A stretch of DNA of 64,000 bases from Rickettsiales bacterium. GTDB taxonomy: Bacteria > Pseudomonadota > Alphaproteobacteria > Rickettsiales > SXRF01. The first letter of the stretch is position 1, and each line of letters starts with the position of its first letter. The stretch spans positions 1,054,001 to 1,118,000 of the forward strand of contig JAWKXN010000001.1 in assembly GCA_041396965.1 (NCBI GenBank), given 5' to 3'. Below the pieces are notes generated by a model. That model saw only the letters and a list, made by a program, of their open reading frames with translations, was not told the DNA's origin and did no database searches. A program made the translations under genes and the position numbers. This document shows positions 55,072 to 64,000 of this stretch, one piece after another.

Positions 55072-55326
55072 CTATTGCGCCACAAACGCAAGCAAAGCAA
55101 GATTGCGAGCCCTTTTTATAGCTTTTGCCAACTTACGTTGTTTCTTATACGACACCGATGTAATACGGCTAGGAAGTATCTTACCGCGCTCTGATATAAA
55201 ACGTTGTAATAATTTCACGTCCTTATAGTCAATCTCTGGAGCACTCTCTCCGCTAAGAGGACATGTCTTCTTACGACGAAAAAATACTTTACGACCAATA
55301 GAGTTATTTTCCTGAATATTTTCCAT
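55072..55326 (-). CDS. rpsR: 30S ribosomal protein S18
   Basis: An 84-aa S18 with the signature FFRRKKTCPLSGESAPEIDY, then KDVKLLQRFISERGKILPSR and TSVSYKKQRKLAKAIKRARN. Length is normal. It starts 32 bases after rpsF. S18 binds S6 on the small-subunit platform, and this pair is commonly autoregulated through the mRNA, though no such site was recognised here. Confidence 0.97.
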   Translation of the reverse strand: MENIQENNSIGRKVFFRRKKTCPLSGESAPEIDYKDVKLLQRFISERGKILPSRITSVSYKKQRKLAKAIKRARNLALLAFVAQ

Positions 55327-55358
55327 TTTATTAATTATCCAAATAAATTAATTAGTTA

Positions 55359-55727
55359 CTAAGCAACAGCGGTATCTTCACCACTACCGTAATCATCACG
55401 CGAACTAGAATTTCTCATCATGACCGAAGGTCCATCCTGTAAAGCGCTAACACGGATTGTAATAAAGCGCATTACATCCTCGTCATTACTAAAAACACGT
55501 TCTAATTCCTTAATAGCTGAGGCTGAGGCATCTATGGAAAGCATAACATAATGACCTTTACGGCTTTTATTTATCTTATAGGCGAGATTACGCAACCCCC
55601 AATACTCATCCTTTACTACCTTCCCACCTAAATCACTAATAACCTTCCCAGCGCTTTCAGTAAGTCTAGTTATATCATTACGTGACATATCCTGACGCGC
55701 TATAAAAGTACTTTCATATAATGGCAT
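55359..55727 (-). CDS. rpsF: 30S ribosomal protein S6
   Basis: A 122-aa S6: MPLYESTFIARQDMS at the N-terminus, KDEYWGLRNLAYKINKSRKG in the middle, and RFITIRVSALQDGP near the end. The C-terminal ~20 residues are a Ser/Asp-rich extension ending EDTAVA, common in alphaproteobacteria. It is the first gene of the ribosomal operon and is divergent from fabD. Confidence 0.96.
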   Translation of the reverse strand: MPLYESTFIARQDMSRNDITRLTESAGKVISDLGGKVVKDEYWGLRNLAYKINKSRKGHYVMLSIDASASAIKELERVFSNDEDVMRFITIRVSALQDGPSVMMRNSSSRDDYGSGEDTAVA

Positions 55728-56058
55728 AAAATCTTAAGCTCCCGCACATTCCACTAAATAATTTCATTGAAAATCAGCCAATTATCACAATTAAGCCAAC
55801 AATCAATCATACGTTTGATACAAAAAAGGAGAGTAAGCTATAGCTATTTTTCATATGATTGCAAGCAAAAAATTACAAAAAACACAATAAATTTTAATGA
55901 TATACATACACAAATATCACTATAATTTATAATTAATTTTTATCATGAAAAAATACGATTTTTATATAACTATACAGTTGCTATAAGAGATAAACTACGT
56001 TAATAATTGCCCTTAATTTATAAAAAACCTATAATTAACTATGACAAAGGGCAGATAT
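55728..56058. other. Divergent promoter region between rpsF and fabD
   Basis: 331 very AT-rich bases without an ORF. A minus-strand promoter candidate for rpsF lies at 55837-55864. No convincing plus-strand promoter for fabD was picked out among many AT-rich hexamers. Confidence 0.5.
55837..55864 (-). promoter_or_regulatory. Candidate sigma-70 promoter of the rpsF operon
   Basis: Minus-strand TTGCAA (55859-55864), 16-bp spacer, TATAGC (55837-55842). The start would be near 55830, about 100 bases before the rpsF ATG. Confidence 0.4.
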
Positions 56059-57000
56059 ATGAAAAAGGCGTTACTATTTCCTGGACAAGGCTCACAGACG
56101 GTAGGAATGGGTAAAGAACTCGCTGACAATTTTCAGGTGGCTCGTGATGTTTTTAACGAAGTTGATGACGCTCTTTCTGAGGCTTTATCTGAAGTCATAT
56201 TTTATGGACCACAAGATGTTCTAACTCTAACAGAAAACGCACAGCCAGCTATTATGGCTACTTCTATCGCCGCTTTCCGTGTAATGGAAAAAGAATTTGG
56301 GTTTGACATAAAATCACAGGCTGCTTTTGTTGCTGGACATTCTCTTGGTGAGTATTCCGCTCTTTGCGCTAATGGTGTATTAGAACTTGCTGAGACAGCC
56401 CGCCTTCTTAGAGTTCGTGGACTTTCCATGCAACGTTGTGTTTCACCGAATAACGGAGCTATGGCTGCTTTAATTGGCATAGAGCGTGATATGGCGGAAA
56501 TAATCGCCGCAGAAGCCGCTGGTGATGAGATATGTAGCGTCGCTAATGACAACGCTCCCGGTCAAGTAGTAATTAGTGGAGCAAGAACCGCCGTAGAAAG
56601 AGCCCTTACCATAGCGAAGGATAAAGGAGCAAAACGCGCTTTAATGCTAGAGGTAAGCGCGCCGTTCCATTGCCCGTTAATGGCTCCTGCCGCCGGAGTT
56701 ATGACAGACGCTTTATCAGCCGCGAAATTCGATAATCCGATAGTACCTGTTGTGACCAATGTCACCGCAAACGCGGTATCCGACCCTGAAATACTACGCA
56801 ATCTTCTGGTAGATCAGGTGACAGGAGTTGTTCGTTGGCGTGAATCAATGGAATATCTTGTAAAAGAGGGAGTAACTCGTGTTATAGAAGTTGGCGCTGG
56901 TAAAGTTCTATCTGGTCTTATGAAAAGAATAAGTACCAAGATAGAAACTATAAATGTTGGAACGCCTTCTGACCTTGAGACTTTTTCAAAAGTTGAATAA
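56059..57000 (+). CDS. fabD: Malonyl-CoA:ACP transacylase
   Basis: A 313-aa enzyme loading malonyl groups on ACP. Motifs: LLFPGQGSQTVGMGKE, the nucleophile Ser95 in VAGHSLGEYSAL, the Arg in LLRVRGLSMQ, and the catalytic His in VSAPFHCPLM. The ATG at 56059 gives the standard N-terminus and follows AAAGGGCAG; an ATG at 56041 would add six residues. It is first of a fatty-acid cluster with fabG, acpP and fabF. Confidence 0.96.
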   Translation: MKKALLFPGQGSQTVGMGKELADNFQVARDVFNEVDDALSEALSEVIFYGPQDVLTLTENAQPAIMATSIAAFRVMEKEFGFDIKSQAAFVAGHSLGEYSALCANGVLELAETARLLRVRGLSMQRCVSPNNGAMAALIGIERDMAEIIAAEAAGDEICSVANDNAPGQVVISGARTAVERALTIAKDKGAKRALMLEVSAPFHCPLMAPAAGVMTDALSAAKFDNPIVPVVTNVTANAVSDPEILRNLLVDQVTGVVRWRESMEYLVKEGVTRVIEVGAGKVLSGLMKRISTKIETINVGTPSDLETFSKVE

Positions 57001-57090
57001 AAAGCTTTACACATAATTCAATCTATATTTTTGTAATCACCAGTTTTTTAATAAACTCAATCTTATAAACTTAAATTGGGGCTGTTCATC

Positions 57091-57828
57091 ATGTTCAATT
57101 TTACTGACAAAAAAATTCTTGTAACCGGTGCTAGTGGAGGAATTGGTAAATCTATAGCGCAGAATTTTTATAATCTTGGAGCGAATCTCGCTATATCAGG
57201 TAGTAATCAAGAAAAATTAGACTCTCTAACGAAATCTCTTGGTAATAGAGCCTCCGCTATATCTTGTGACCTATCACAATTATCAGAAGTTGATAACCTA
57301 ATAAAAAACTCTGAGGAAAAACTTGGCGGTCTTGATGTATTAGTCTGTAACGCTGGCGTTACCAAAGATAATCTTGCTTTACGAATGAAAGATGACGAAT
57401 GGCAAAAAGTAATAGATATTAATCTTACCGCTAGTTTTCGCCTAGCGCGCACCGCTATAAAAGGCATGTTAAAACGTCGTAGCGGTAGAATAATATTCAT
57501 AACCTCCATAGTAGGTTGGACAGGAAATCCTGGACAAACCAATTATTGCGCCTCCAAAGCCGGACTAACCGGTATGAGCAAAGCGCTAGCGCAAGAAGTA
57601 GCCGCTCGTGGGATTACCGTAAATTGCGTTGCTCCGGGATTTATCGACACGCCAATGACCGATATATTAAATGATGATCAAAAGTCCCGTATTAGTCAGA
57701 ACATACCTCTTGGTCGTATGGGAACACCAGAAGAAATATCCGCCGGTGTCATATATCTAGCAAGTGATGCCGCGTCCTATATCACCGGTCAAACACTACA
57801 TATAAACGGTGGATTATATATGGGTTAG
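57091..57828 (+). CDS. fabG: 3-oxoacyl-ACP reductase
   Basis: A 245-aa short-chain dehydrogenase. NADP-binding VTGASGGIGKSIAQ, LVCNAGVTKDN, the catalytic Ser in FITSIVGWTGNPGQ, and Tyr/Lys in NYCASKAGLTG. It ends TGQTLHINGGLYMG as in FabG. The ATG at 57091 is used; a TTG at 57076 is in frame but would lengthen the N-terminus. It reduces 3-oxoacyl-ACP in the elongation cycle. Confidence 0.96.
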   Translation: MFNFTDKKILVTGASGGIGKSIAQNFYNLGANLAISGSNQEKLDSLTKSLGNRASAISCDLSQLSEVDNLIKNSEEKLGGLDVLVCNAGVTKDNLALRMKDDEWQKVIDINLTASFRLARTAIKGMLKRRSGRIIFITSIVGWTGNPGQTNYCASKAGLTGMSKALAQEVAARGITVNCVAPGFIDTPMTDILNDDQKSRISQNIPLGRMGTPEEISAGVIYLASDAASYITGQTLHINGGLYMG

Positions 57829-58231
57829 ATTGCGATTATGTCTGATAGCTACGTATTACTTAATAAAAACTATGAATTTCTAAAAAATAGCAGAAAAAAA
57901 TTGCTGATTAAAATATATCCAATTTCTGGCTCATATTTTCGGAATTAGAAAAAGCCACTACTAAAAACAATAATACAAGTCACACTCGTTAAAAAAATAG
58001 CAAATATAATTAGTTAAATATTTATTATAAAACAAAAATTTTAACAATTACCCACTTGTATACACTTTAATGTTGACGTTTTAGTTTTGGTGACTATTGT
58101 TTCCGACTCTAACGAAGATTAGAAATTAAATATAGTTGTTTTAGTTCATTATTTAAGATAGAAAGAAACAGAAATCGCTATATATTAATTACAGAATATA
58201 TTGATTGTTAACTACACAAAGGAAAAGCATC
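57829..58231. other. Intergenic region upstream of acpP
   Basis: 403 AT-rich bases between fabG and acpP with no gene seen. A TTGACG at 58073-58078 could be a -35, but the matching -10 is poor. The length suggests that acpP has its own promoter and a leader; no riboswitch or hairpin terminator was recognised. Confidence 0.45.
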
Positions 58232-58474
58232 ATGAGTGATATTGCTGAACGAGTAAAAAAAATAGTTGTTGAACATCTTGGAGTTGATGAGTCAAAAGTT
58301 GTGCCAGAGGCAAGCTTCATTGATGACCTTGGTGCCGATAGTTTAGATACCGTTGAGCTAGTTATGGCGTTTGAGGAAGAATTCAACATTCAAATTCCTG
58401 ATGACGCGGCGGAAAAAATCTTAAGTCTTCAAGATGCTATAAACTACATTAAACAAAACTCTCAAGCCGCGTAG
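58232..58474 (+). CDS. acpP: Acyl carrier protein
   Basis: An 80-aa, very acidic carrier. The phosphopantetheine attachment Ser37 is in GADSLDTVELVMAFEEEF. The ATG at 58232 follows AAAGGAAAAG with good spacing; an upstream TTG at 58205 has no support. It carries acyl chains between FabD, FabG and FabF. It ends 8 bases before fabF. Confidence 0.98.
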   Translation: MSDIAERVKKIVVEHLGVDESKVVPEASFIDDLGADSLDTVELVMAFEEEFNIQIPDDAAEKILSLQDAINYIKQNSQAA

Positions 58475-58482
58475 TTTGTTAT

Positions 58483-59739
58483 ATGAGAAGAGTCGTAGTC
58501 ACCGGACTTGGTCTTGTTACGCCTCTTGGTTGTGGCGTTAAACCGTCGTGGGAAGGGATTACTTCCTCCCGCTCTGGACTAGTTGGAATTACCCATTGTG
58601 ATGTATCTGACCTTCCGGCGAAAGTCGCTGGTCAGGTAGTGCGTGGCACTGGTGATAATGAGTTTAACGCTGATAAGTATATTGAGCCAAAAGAACAAAA
58701 GAAAATGGATCATTTTATCCATTTTGCTTTTGGCGCGGCTCATGAGGCGGCTGAAGACGCTGGCATAACCTCTTTAGGTGACGAAGATAAACTTCGTACC
58801 GGCGTTATGATCGGCTCTGGAATTGGTGGTCTTCGGGTTATTGAGGAAACTGTGTTGATGATGAAGGATAGGGGAGCACGCCGTGTAAGCCCGTTCTTCA
58901 TTCCAGCGGCTCTTATTAACCTAGCTTCCGGTCAAATTTCTATCAAATATGGCTTTAAGGGACCTAACCATTCGGTAGTTACCGCCTGTTCAACCGGTGC
59001 GCACGCCATTGGTGACGCTTCAAGGCTTATACAATTCGGTGACGCGGATATAATGCTCGCGGGTGGCGCGGAAGCGACTATTTGCCGAATCGGGCTCGCT
59101 GGTTTCGCCGCCGCGCGCGCGCTCTCTACCGGATATAATGAAACACCAACAAAAGCATCCCGTCCTTGGGATAAAGGACGTGATGGCTTTGTCATGGGTG
59201 AGGGAGCCGGAGTTGTAGTTCTTGAGGAATACGAACACGCTAAAAAGCGTGGCGCGAAAATATACGCTGAAATTGTTGGCTATGGTCTTTCTGGTGACGC
59301 TCATCATATAACAGCGCCAGCACCTGAGCATGAGGGAGCGGGAAGGGCGATGAAATCAGCTCTTGAACGCGCTAAAATGAATCCTGAGGATATTGATTAT
59401 ATAAACGCTCATGGCACATCAACTCCTCTTGGTGATGAGTTAGAATTACAAGCGGTAAAAAACTTGTTTGGTGAAGCTGCTTACAAGCTTTCTATGTCAT
59501 CAACAAAATCAGCAATCGGTCATCTTCTCGGAGCGGCGGGAGCGGTTGAGTCAATATTTTCTATTCTCGCCATGCGTGATCAAATAGCGCCCCCAACCCT
59601 TAATCTTGACGAGCCATCTGAAGGTTGTGACCTTGATCTAGTAGCGCATAAAGCAAAGGAGCGTGAGATAAGAGCGGTACTTTCAAATTCATTTGGCTTT
59701 GGTGGGACTAATTCATCGCTTATTTTTAAGAAAATATAG
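58483..59739 (+). CDS. fabF: 3-oxoacyl-ACP synthase II
   Basis: A 418-aa condensing enzyme. The catalytic triad is Cys169 in VVTACSTGAHA, His in NAHGTSTPLGDELE, and His in SAIGHLLGAAG. It ends with SNSFGFGGTNSSLIF. Length is normal for FabF. It extends acyl-ACPs by two carbons and is co-transcribed with acpP. In this genome an ABC pair lies between it and mltG. Confidence 0.98.
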   Translation: MRRVVVTGLGLVTPLGCGVKPSWEGITSSRSGLVGITHCDVSDLPAKVAGQVVRGTGDNEFNADKYIEPKEQKKMDHFIHFAFGAAHEAAEDAGITSLGDEDKLRTGVMIGSGIGGLRVIEETVLMMKDRGARRVSPFFIPAALINLASGQISIKYGFKGPNHSVVTACSTGAHAIGDASRLIQFGDADIMLAGGAEATICRIGLAGFAAARALSTGYNETPTKASRPWDKGRDGFVMGEGAGVVVLEEYEHAKKRGAKIYAEIVGYGLSGDAHHITAPAPEHEGAGRAMKSALERAKMNPEDIDYINAHGTSTPLGDELELQAVKNLFGEAAYKLSMSSTKSAIGHLLGAAGAVESIFSILAMRDQIAPPTLNLDEPSEGCDLDLVAHKAKEREIRAVLSNSFGFGGTNSSLIFKKI

Positions 59740-59817
59740 CTATCAAATTGTGTTTTTGACTAATTTTTGGCCGTAGGTCAGTATAAAATGTAATAGGGTA
59801 AAATATAGAGTTATTCT

Positions 59818-60735
59818 ATGATAAATGTTGAACATCTATTTTACGAATACCCTGAAAAACGAGCATTAGATAATATAACATTTAGCGTGCCTGAAGGTAG
59901 CATTACCGCTCTGGTGGGACCTAATGGTTCTGGAAAAACAACATTACTTCGTTGTATAGCAGCTCTAGAAGAGCCATTTTCCGGTAATATCACCATAGAT
60001 AATATTGATGTTTCCGAACATCCTCGCAAAATCCACAAAAAACTAGGTTACCTATCAGATTTTTTTGGCTTATATGATGAGCTAACGGTTAGACAATGTT
60101 TGATTTTCATAGCCTCTCTACATCAATTGCCATCTAATGAAATAAAGAAACAGGTTGAATGGGTAAAAGAAATATTAGAGCTAACGCCATATATGGACAA
60201 AAAGGCGGGAACTCTTTCACGTGGTTGGCGGCAAAGGCTAGGCATCGCCCAAGCTATTATTCATACACCAAAATTACTTCTTCTTGATGAGCCTTCTTCT
60301 GGTCTTGATCCGGAGGCTAGGGTTACTATTTCAAAATTATTCCGTAAATTGCAAGATGCAGGAATAACCATTATAGTCTCATCGCATATTCTTGCGGAGC
60401 TAGAAGATTATTGTACTGATATGCTAATATTACGTGATGGCAAATTAGTGGAGCATAGCCTATCTTCATCTCACAAAGAATCTAATAATATCATTGAGAT
60501 ATTATTCTTAGATTCCGCCGATATATTTCTTCCAAGACTACAATCTATGGACACAGTGCTAAATCCAACCCTAGAAAAACAAACAATACAATTTAAGTTT
60601 TCTGGAGATAAAAGCGAACAATATTTGCTATTAAAAAATTTAATAGAGCAAGAAGCAAAAATAATCTCATTTCATTCAAAACATGGTAAATTGCAAGATA
60701 TTTACATGTCATTCAGCACTGAAGGTACAACTTAA
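59818..60735 (+). CDS. ABC transporter ATP-binding protein
   Basis: A 305-aa ATPase of the export type (CcmA/NatA-like). Walker A is GPNGSGKTTLL, the Q-loop is in GYLSDFFGLYDELTVRQ, the signature LSRGWRQRLGIAQA, Walker B LLLLDEPSSGLDPEA, and the switch His in VSSHILAEL. A ~85-residue C-terminal region follows the nucleotide-binding domain. Its stop overlaps the start of the membrane subunit by one base. The substrate is unknown. Confidence 0.92.
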   Translation: MINVEHLFYEYPEKRALDNITFSVPEGSITALVGPNGSGKTTLLRCIAALEEPFSGNITIDNIDVSEHPRKIHKKLGYLSDFFGLYDELTVRQCLIFIASLHQLPSNEIKKQVEWVKEILELTPYMDKKAGTLSRGWRQRLGIAQAIIHTPKLLLLDEPSSGLDPEARVTISKLFRKLQDAGITIIVSSHILAELEDYCTDMLILRDGKLVEHSLSSSHKESNNIIEILFLDSADIFLPRLQSMDTVLNPTLEKQTIQFKFSGDKSEQYLLLKNLIEQEAKIISFHSKHGKLQDIYMSFSTEGTT

Positions 60736-62039
60736 TGAGACTAAATCCAGAAATACGGCGATATATTTGGCTAGAGTTTTCTCTACAAAGATTAGTAGTA
60801 ATGCCTTTAGTAATCGCTGTTATTTTTTATATAGCCAGCAATGGACACAACACCGATCAAAAAATGATTACAGCGTCAATATTTATATTTACAGTTTTGA
60901 TCGCTGCTTGGGGTGGGAATAAAGCAGCAGCGTCAATTACAGATGAAGTAAATGAAAATACTTGGGATTTTCAAAGATTATCATCCATATCTCCATTTAG
61001 CCTATCTTGTGGAAAGATTTTTGGTAGCGCTTTATATTGTTGGTATGGCGCTGTTATGGCACTAGTAGTATATATCTACGTAAATTTATCTCATATGCCA
61101 CCTGATACAGTTTTTGCTAATAGCGTTATATTAATTTTCAGTGGTTTAATTTGTCACGCTACCGCCATAATCTCTTCTCTTCAAGTTGCGCAGGTGAAGT
61201 CTATAGGACGCAAAAAAATACAAGCTATATTCTCACACATAATTGGTCTTTTAATAGCCAGCATGTTTATATCTGGTATTGTTGATTATGAGCGTGATAA
61301 TTATGAGCTCATTAAATGGTACGGTGAATCATATAACTACAATAAATTCATAGCATTTTTTTCAGTAATAGCATTTCTTTGGATATTTAGCGGCATATAT
61401 TGGCAAATACGTAATCAGCTACGAATGAGTACCGGACCATGGCTTTGGATTGCTTTTGTGCTATTTATTATATTCTTCATCGCTGGTTTAGATACAAACT
61501 ATTGGCGCTATAGCGAAGAAAGCCATATATTATTAAATTCCTATATTATCGGGATATTTTTTCTTTATTGCATGGTATTTATAGAGCCATGGAGTGGTTT
61601 ACTTTATAGAAGGTTATCAGATAGCTGGAAAACTCGTAATGTTAAAAAATTTATGAGTCTATTTCCACGCTGGCTCGCCAATTTTCTGCTAGTATTAGTT
61701 TTAGCTTTCTTAGTGATATTTACTTATTTTAATAAATACATTATGTGCCTAAGTATACTGGCTTCTCTTGGTTTTATAATAAGGGATATAGCTATTCTTC
61801 ACTATTTCAAACTATATCCAAACGCAAAAAGAGCTCATACGGCAGCCATATTTTATTTATTCATATTATATTCGCTTATACCTTTGCTACTTGCTAGTGT
61901 TGGTGCCAAACAAGCTGTGAATTTATTTATTATAGTTCCCAAAGAAGGTTTTATAACTATCTCCTTGCTTTCAGGATATTTACAAGCGGCATTTTTTGTA
62001 TTCCTAGCGCTCAAAAGATGGAAAAAATACTGGCATTAA
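60735..62039 (+). CDS. ABC transporter membrane subunit
   Basis: A 434-aa polytopic protein with about ten to twelve hydrophobic helices, preceded by a short cytoplasmic start (MRLNPEIRRYIWLEFS). It has ABC-2-like features: an N-terminal helix, then AASITDEVNENTWDFQRLSSISPFSLSCG, a segment typical of such permeases near a cytoplasmic coupling region. It pairs with the upstream ATPase (taATG overlap). No substrate-binding protein is next to it, so export is more likely than import. Confidence 0.85.
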   Translation: MRLNPEIRRYIWLEFSLQRLVVMPLVIAVIFYIASNGHNTDQKMITASIFIFTVLIAAWGGNKAAASITDEVNENTWDFQRLSSISPFSLSCGKIFGSALYCWYGAVMALVVYIYVNLSHMPPDTVFANSVILIFSGLICHATAIISSLQVAQVKSIGRKKIQAIFSHIIGLLIASMFISGIVDYERDNYELIKWYGESYNYNKFIAFFSVIAFLWIFSGIYWQIRNQLRMSTGPWLWIAFVLFIIFFIAGLDTNYWRYSEESHILLNSYIIGIFFLYCMVFIEPWSGLLYRRLSDSWKTRNVKKFMSLFPRWLANFLLVLVLAFLVIFTYFNKYIMCLSILASLGFIIRDIAILHYFKLYPNAKRAHTAAIFYLFILYSLIPLLLASVGAKQAVNLFIIVPKEGFITISLLSGYLQAAFFVFLALKRWKKYWH

Positions 62040-62055
62040 TAAAAGGTAGGAAATC

Positions 62056-63030
62056 TTGAAAAAAATTATAATATTTTTAACCACGTTATTATTTGTCGCT
62101 CTATCAATAGCTATCTATTCTTGGAATTCTTATAATGCAGATGGAAATCTTGAGCAAGCAACTACGATAATTCTACCAAAGGGAATTAGTTTTATTGATG
62201 CTGTTGACCTTCTTCATGAAAAAGAGATTATCTCAATACCGCCAATTATTTTTAAGGCGGTAGCTTATCTAAAAGGTGATGCCGCGCGTATCAAGGCTGG
62301 TGAGTATATTTTTCATTCCTACATAGCACCATCCGAAGTTCTGAATATGCTGGTTAAAGGCGATGTGGTAATTCATAAAATAACTATAGCCGAAGGGCTT
62401 AACGTTAGAGAAATATCCGAGTTACTTAATTCCAATGATATACTCACCGGAGATATTCCAGAAAATCTGGAGGAGGGGAGTCTGCTACCGGAAACATATT
62501 ATTTTTCTCGTGGTGATAGCCGTTCGTCAATAATAGAAAGAATGCAAAGAAAAATGATCGCGACCATAGATTCATTATGGGAGGAAAGAGCAAAAAAACT
62601 ACCAATTAAAAACAAAAAGGAAGCCCTAACCCTTGCTTCAATAGTTGAGAAGGAAACTGGCGTTCCTGATGAAAGAGCCAGAGTCGCCGCCGTTTTTATC
62701 AATCGCCTAAGAAAAGGAATGAAACTACAATCCGATCCAACAACCATTTATGGGTTAGAAAAAAAGAATGGCAAACCGCTGGAGCGCGCTCTTATTATAT
62801 CGGATCTTAAAGAACCAACTCCGTACAACACTTATACTATATATGGTCTTCCACCAGCTCCAATAACCAATCCCGGATATGAGGCGATAAAAGCGACCCT
62901 GAACCCACTTAAAACTAGCGAGCTATATTTTGTGGCGACTGGTGATGGCGGTCATAATTTTTCCAAAACACTTACAGAACATAACAGTAATGTCACCAAA
63001 TATCGTATTAAAAAGAAAAACAAGAAATAA
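62056..63030 (+). CDS. mltG: Endolytic murein transglycosylase MltG
   Basis: A 324-aa YceG-type enzyme with one N-terminal membrane anchor (~4-22) and a periplasmic catalytic domain. The catalytic Glu is in LASIVEKETGVPDERARVAAVFINRLRKG, followed by MKLQSDPTTIYG and YNTYTIYGLPPAPITNPG. It cleaves nascent glycan strands. The start is TTG with AGGA upstream. The fabF-mltG neighbourhood is usual in alphaproteobacteria. Confidence 0.95.
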   Translation: MKKIIIFLTTLLFVALSIAIYSWNSYNADGNLEQATTIILPKGISFIDAVDLLHEKEIISIPPIIFKAVAYLKGDAARIKAGEYIFHSYIAPSEVLNMLVKGDVVIHKITIAEGLNVREISELLNSNDILTGDIPENLEEGSLLPETYYFSRGDSRSSIIERMQRKMIATIDSLWEERAKKLPIKNKKEALTLASIVEKETGVPDERARVAAVFINRLRKGMKLQSDPTTIYGLEKKNGKPLERALIISDLKEPTPYNTYTIYGLPPAPITNPGYEAIKATLNPLKTSELYFVATGDGGHNFSKTLTEHNSNVTKYRIKKKNKK

Positions 63031-63056
63031 TTACTATAATAACAGGTATTATATAA

Positions 63057-64000
63057 ATGAGAAAAGTTGTCGCCTCAGGAATGATTGGAAATGGTCTGGA
63101 ATGGTATGATTATGCTCTTTACGGACAAATGGCATGGTTACTTGCCAGATTATTCTTCCCAGAAGGAGATGAAGCCGTACAGCTTCTCGCGACATTCGGA
63201 GTATTCGCCGCTGGTTTTATCGTAAGACCACTTGGCGCTATATTATTCGGCTGGATGGGTGACAGATACGGACGCAAAACAGCAATGGTGGTCGCGGTTC
63301 TAATGATGGCGATTCCAACTGGCTGTATCGGACTGCTTCCTACATACAAAGATATAGGCTTATGGGCTCCGATACTTCTTACCATAATAAGGTTGTTGCA
63401 AGGATTGTCGCTAGGCGGGGAATTCGCTGGCTCTATTACCTATATAGTTGAACACGCTCCTGAAAATAAGCGTGGATGGGCTGGCTCCGCTTCTTTAGTA
63501 AGCTTAATTCTTGGTTTTTTACTAGGTTCATTGGTGGTTAACACCAGTATCAACCTAATGGGCAATGAGGTTTTTGAAAATTGGGGATGGCGTATTCCTT
63601 TCCTTGCCGGAATAGTAATTGGATTAGTAGGTTTTTATATCCGCCGTCATTGTGAGGAAAGTCCTGTATATGAAGAGGCAAAACAGGAAAATAATATATC
63701 GCAAACTCCAGTGCGTGAGGCTATAACAAAACACCCTTGGCAAATGCTGCAAGGCTTCACGATTTACATGACAGTTACCATGCCTTTTTATCTGGTTGCG
63801 GTATATTTCATAACATTCAGCCAGAAAATAGGGGTAAGCGAAGTAAAATCACTAAATTTCAATATATATAACATGCTTGCTATGCTGTTCTCTATGCCGC
63901 TTTCAGCATGGATCTCAGATTATATAGGACGCAAAAAAATAATGATAGTTTCTTGCGTAGCTATGTTTTTAGTAACACCGCTACTATTTACTCAATTTAC
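63057..64000 (+). CDS. MFS transporter, metabolite:H+ symporter (ProP-like), cut by right edge
   Basis: The frame opens at ATG 63057 and runs to the right edge (314 complete codons). It starts with the family signature GNGLEWYDYALYG and has the MFS loop motif GWMGDRYGRKTAM and the GLSLGGEFAGS segment. These match the MHS family (ProP, ShiA, KgtP), which takes up osmolytes or dicarboxylates with protons. Such genes are numerous in Rickettsiales. At least eight membrane helices are visible. The substrate is not predictable. Confidence 0.88.
   Translation, partial: MRKVVASGMIGNGLEWYDYALYGQMAWLLARLFFPEGDEAVQLLATFGVFAAGFIVRPLGAILFGWMGDRYGRKTAMVVAVLMMAIPTGCIGLLPTYKDIGLWAPILLTIIRLLQGLSLGGEFAGSITYIVEHAPENKRGWAGSASLVSLILGFLLGSLVVNTSINLMGNEVFENWGWRIPFLAGIVIGLVGFYIRRHCEESPVYEEAKQENNISQTPVREAITKHPWQMLQGFTIYMTVTMPFYLVAVYFITFSQKIGVSEVKSLNFNIYNMLAMLFSMPLSAWISDYIGRKKIMIVSCVAMFLVTPLLFTQF

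Noticed and set aside
1..64000. tRNA and rRNA genes
   Set aside because: No T-loop-like GGTTCRANYCC with a matching acceptor stem, and no rRNA-like sequence, was found in the intergenic regions read on both strands by eye; a tRNA scan could still show a divergent one.

Overview
The window is a gene-dense, AT-rich stretch of a bacterial chromosome that looks alphaproteobacterial. The clues are the order rpsF-rpsR-DUF2232-rplI with dnaB and alr beyond, a P-II gene directly ahead of a class I glutamine synthetase, fabD-fabG-acpP-fabF followed by mltG, a stand-alone MoaB/CinA-type protein, a TIGR01459-type HAD hydrolase, and a Caulobacter-style cpaB-C-D-E-F/tadB-C pilus cluster. Low G+C, several unrecognisable proteins, palindromic intergenic repeats and a GGDEF-ankyrin protein would suit a host- or surface-associated lineage. 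That part is inference; no rRNA or tRNA gene is present to place the organism.

Layout. 1-7378: Tad/Flp pilus assembly genes, read rightward and cut by the left edge. 7394-18172: metabolism and housekeeping (eno, map, glnA, glnB, a cyclophilin, a HAD hydrolase) together with a receiver-plus-PEP-utilising protein, a bacterioferritin-like protein and a candidate structured RNA at 9597-9781. 18188-26301: a mostly leftward block (envC-like, gpmI, phoU, rlmH, a membrane spermidine-synthase homologue, rsfS, nadD, proA). 26450-28688: an unknown gene split by an insertion sequence with perfect 36-bp ends and a 5-bp target duplication. 28675-36271: gyrA, a repeat-rich intergenic region with a MITE-like element, a membrane protein, ppx and ppk. 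36409-41367: sixA, a curli locus (three curlin-repeat proteins, csgF, csgG) and a divergent lipoprotein gene behind a sigma-54-type promoter. 41478-46808: ilvB-ilvN, two small unknowns, ogt and a GGDEF-ankyrin protein. 46994-55727: alr, dnaB, three tandem GT87-like membrane glycosyltransferases, rplI, DUF2232, rpsR, rpsF. 56059-64000: fatty-acid synthesis genes, an ABC exporter pair, mltG and a truncated MFS transporter.

How it fits together. Tad pili and curli fibres are two surface-adhesion systems. A diguanylate cyclase and a ppk/ppx polyphosphate pair could tie adhesion to signalling and stress, although nothing in the sequence proves regulation. P-II, GlnA and one strong sigma-54 promoter point to a nitrogen/RpoN network.

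Most unusual observations. (1) A 751-aa protein joins a receiver domain to the swivelling-histidine and PEP-binding parts of pyruvate phosphate dikinase without the ATP-grasp domain. (2) A bacterioferritin homologue has lost all six ferroxidase ligands but keeps the haem methionine. (3) rsfS has no AUG/GUG/UUG that would include its conserved N-terminus, and sits in the same frame as nadD behind a single TAG. (4) A structured small RNA has its own promoter and terminator. (5) An IS and a MITE-like element both have clear target duplications.
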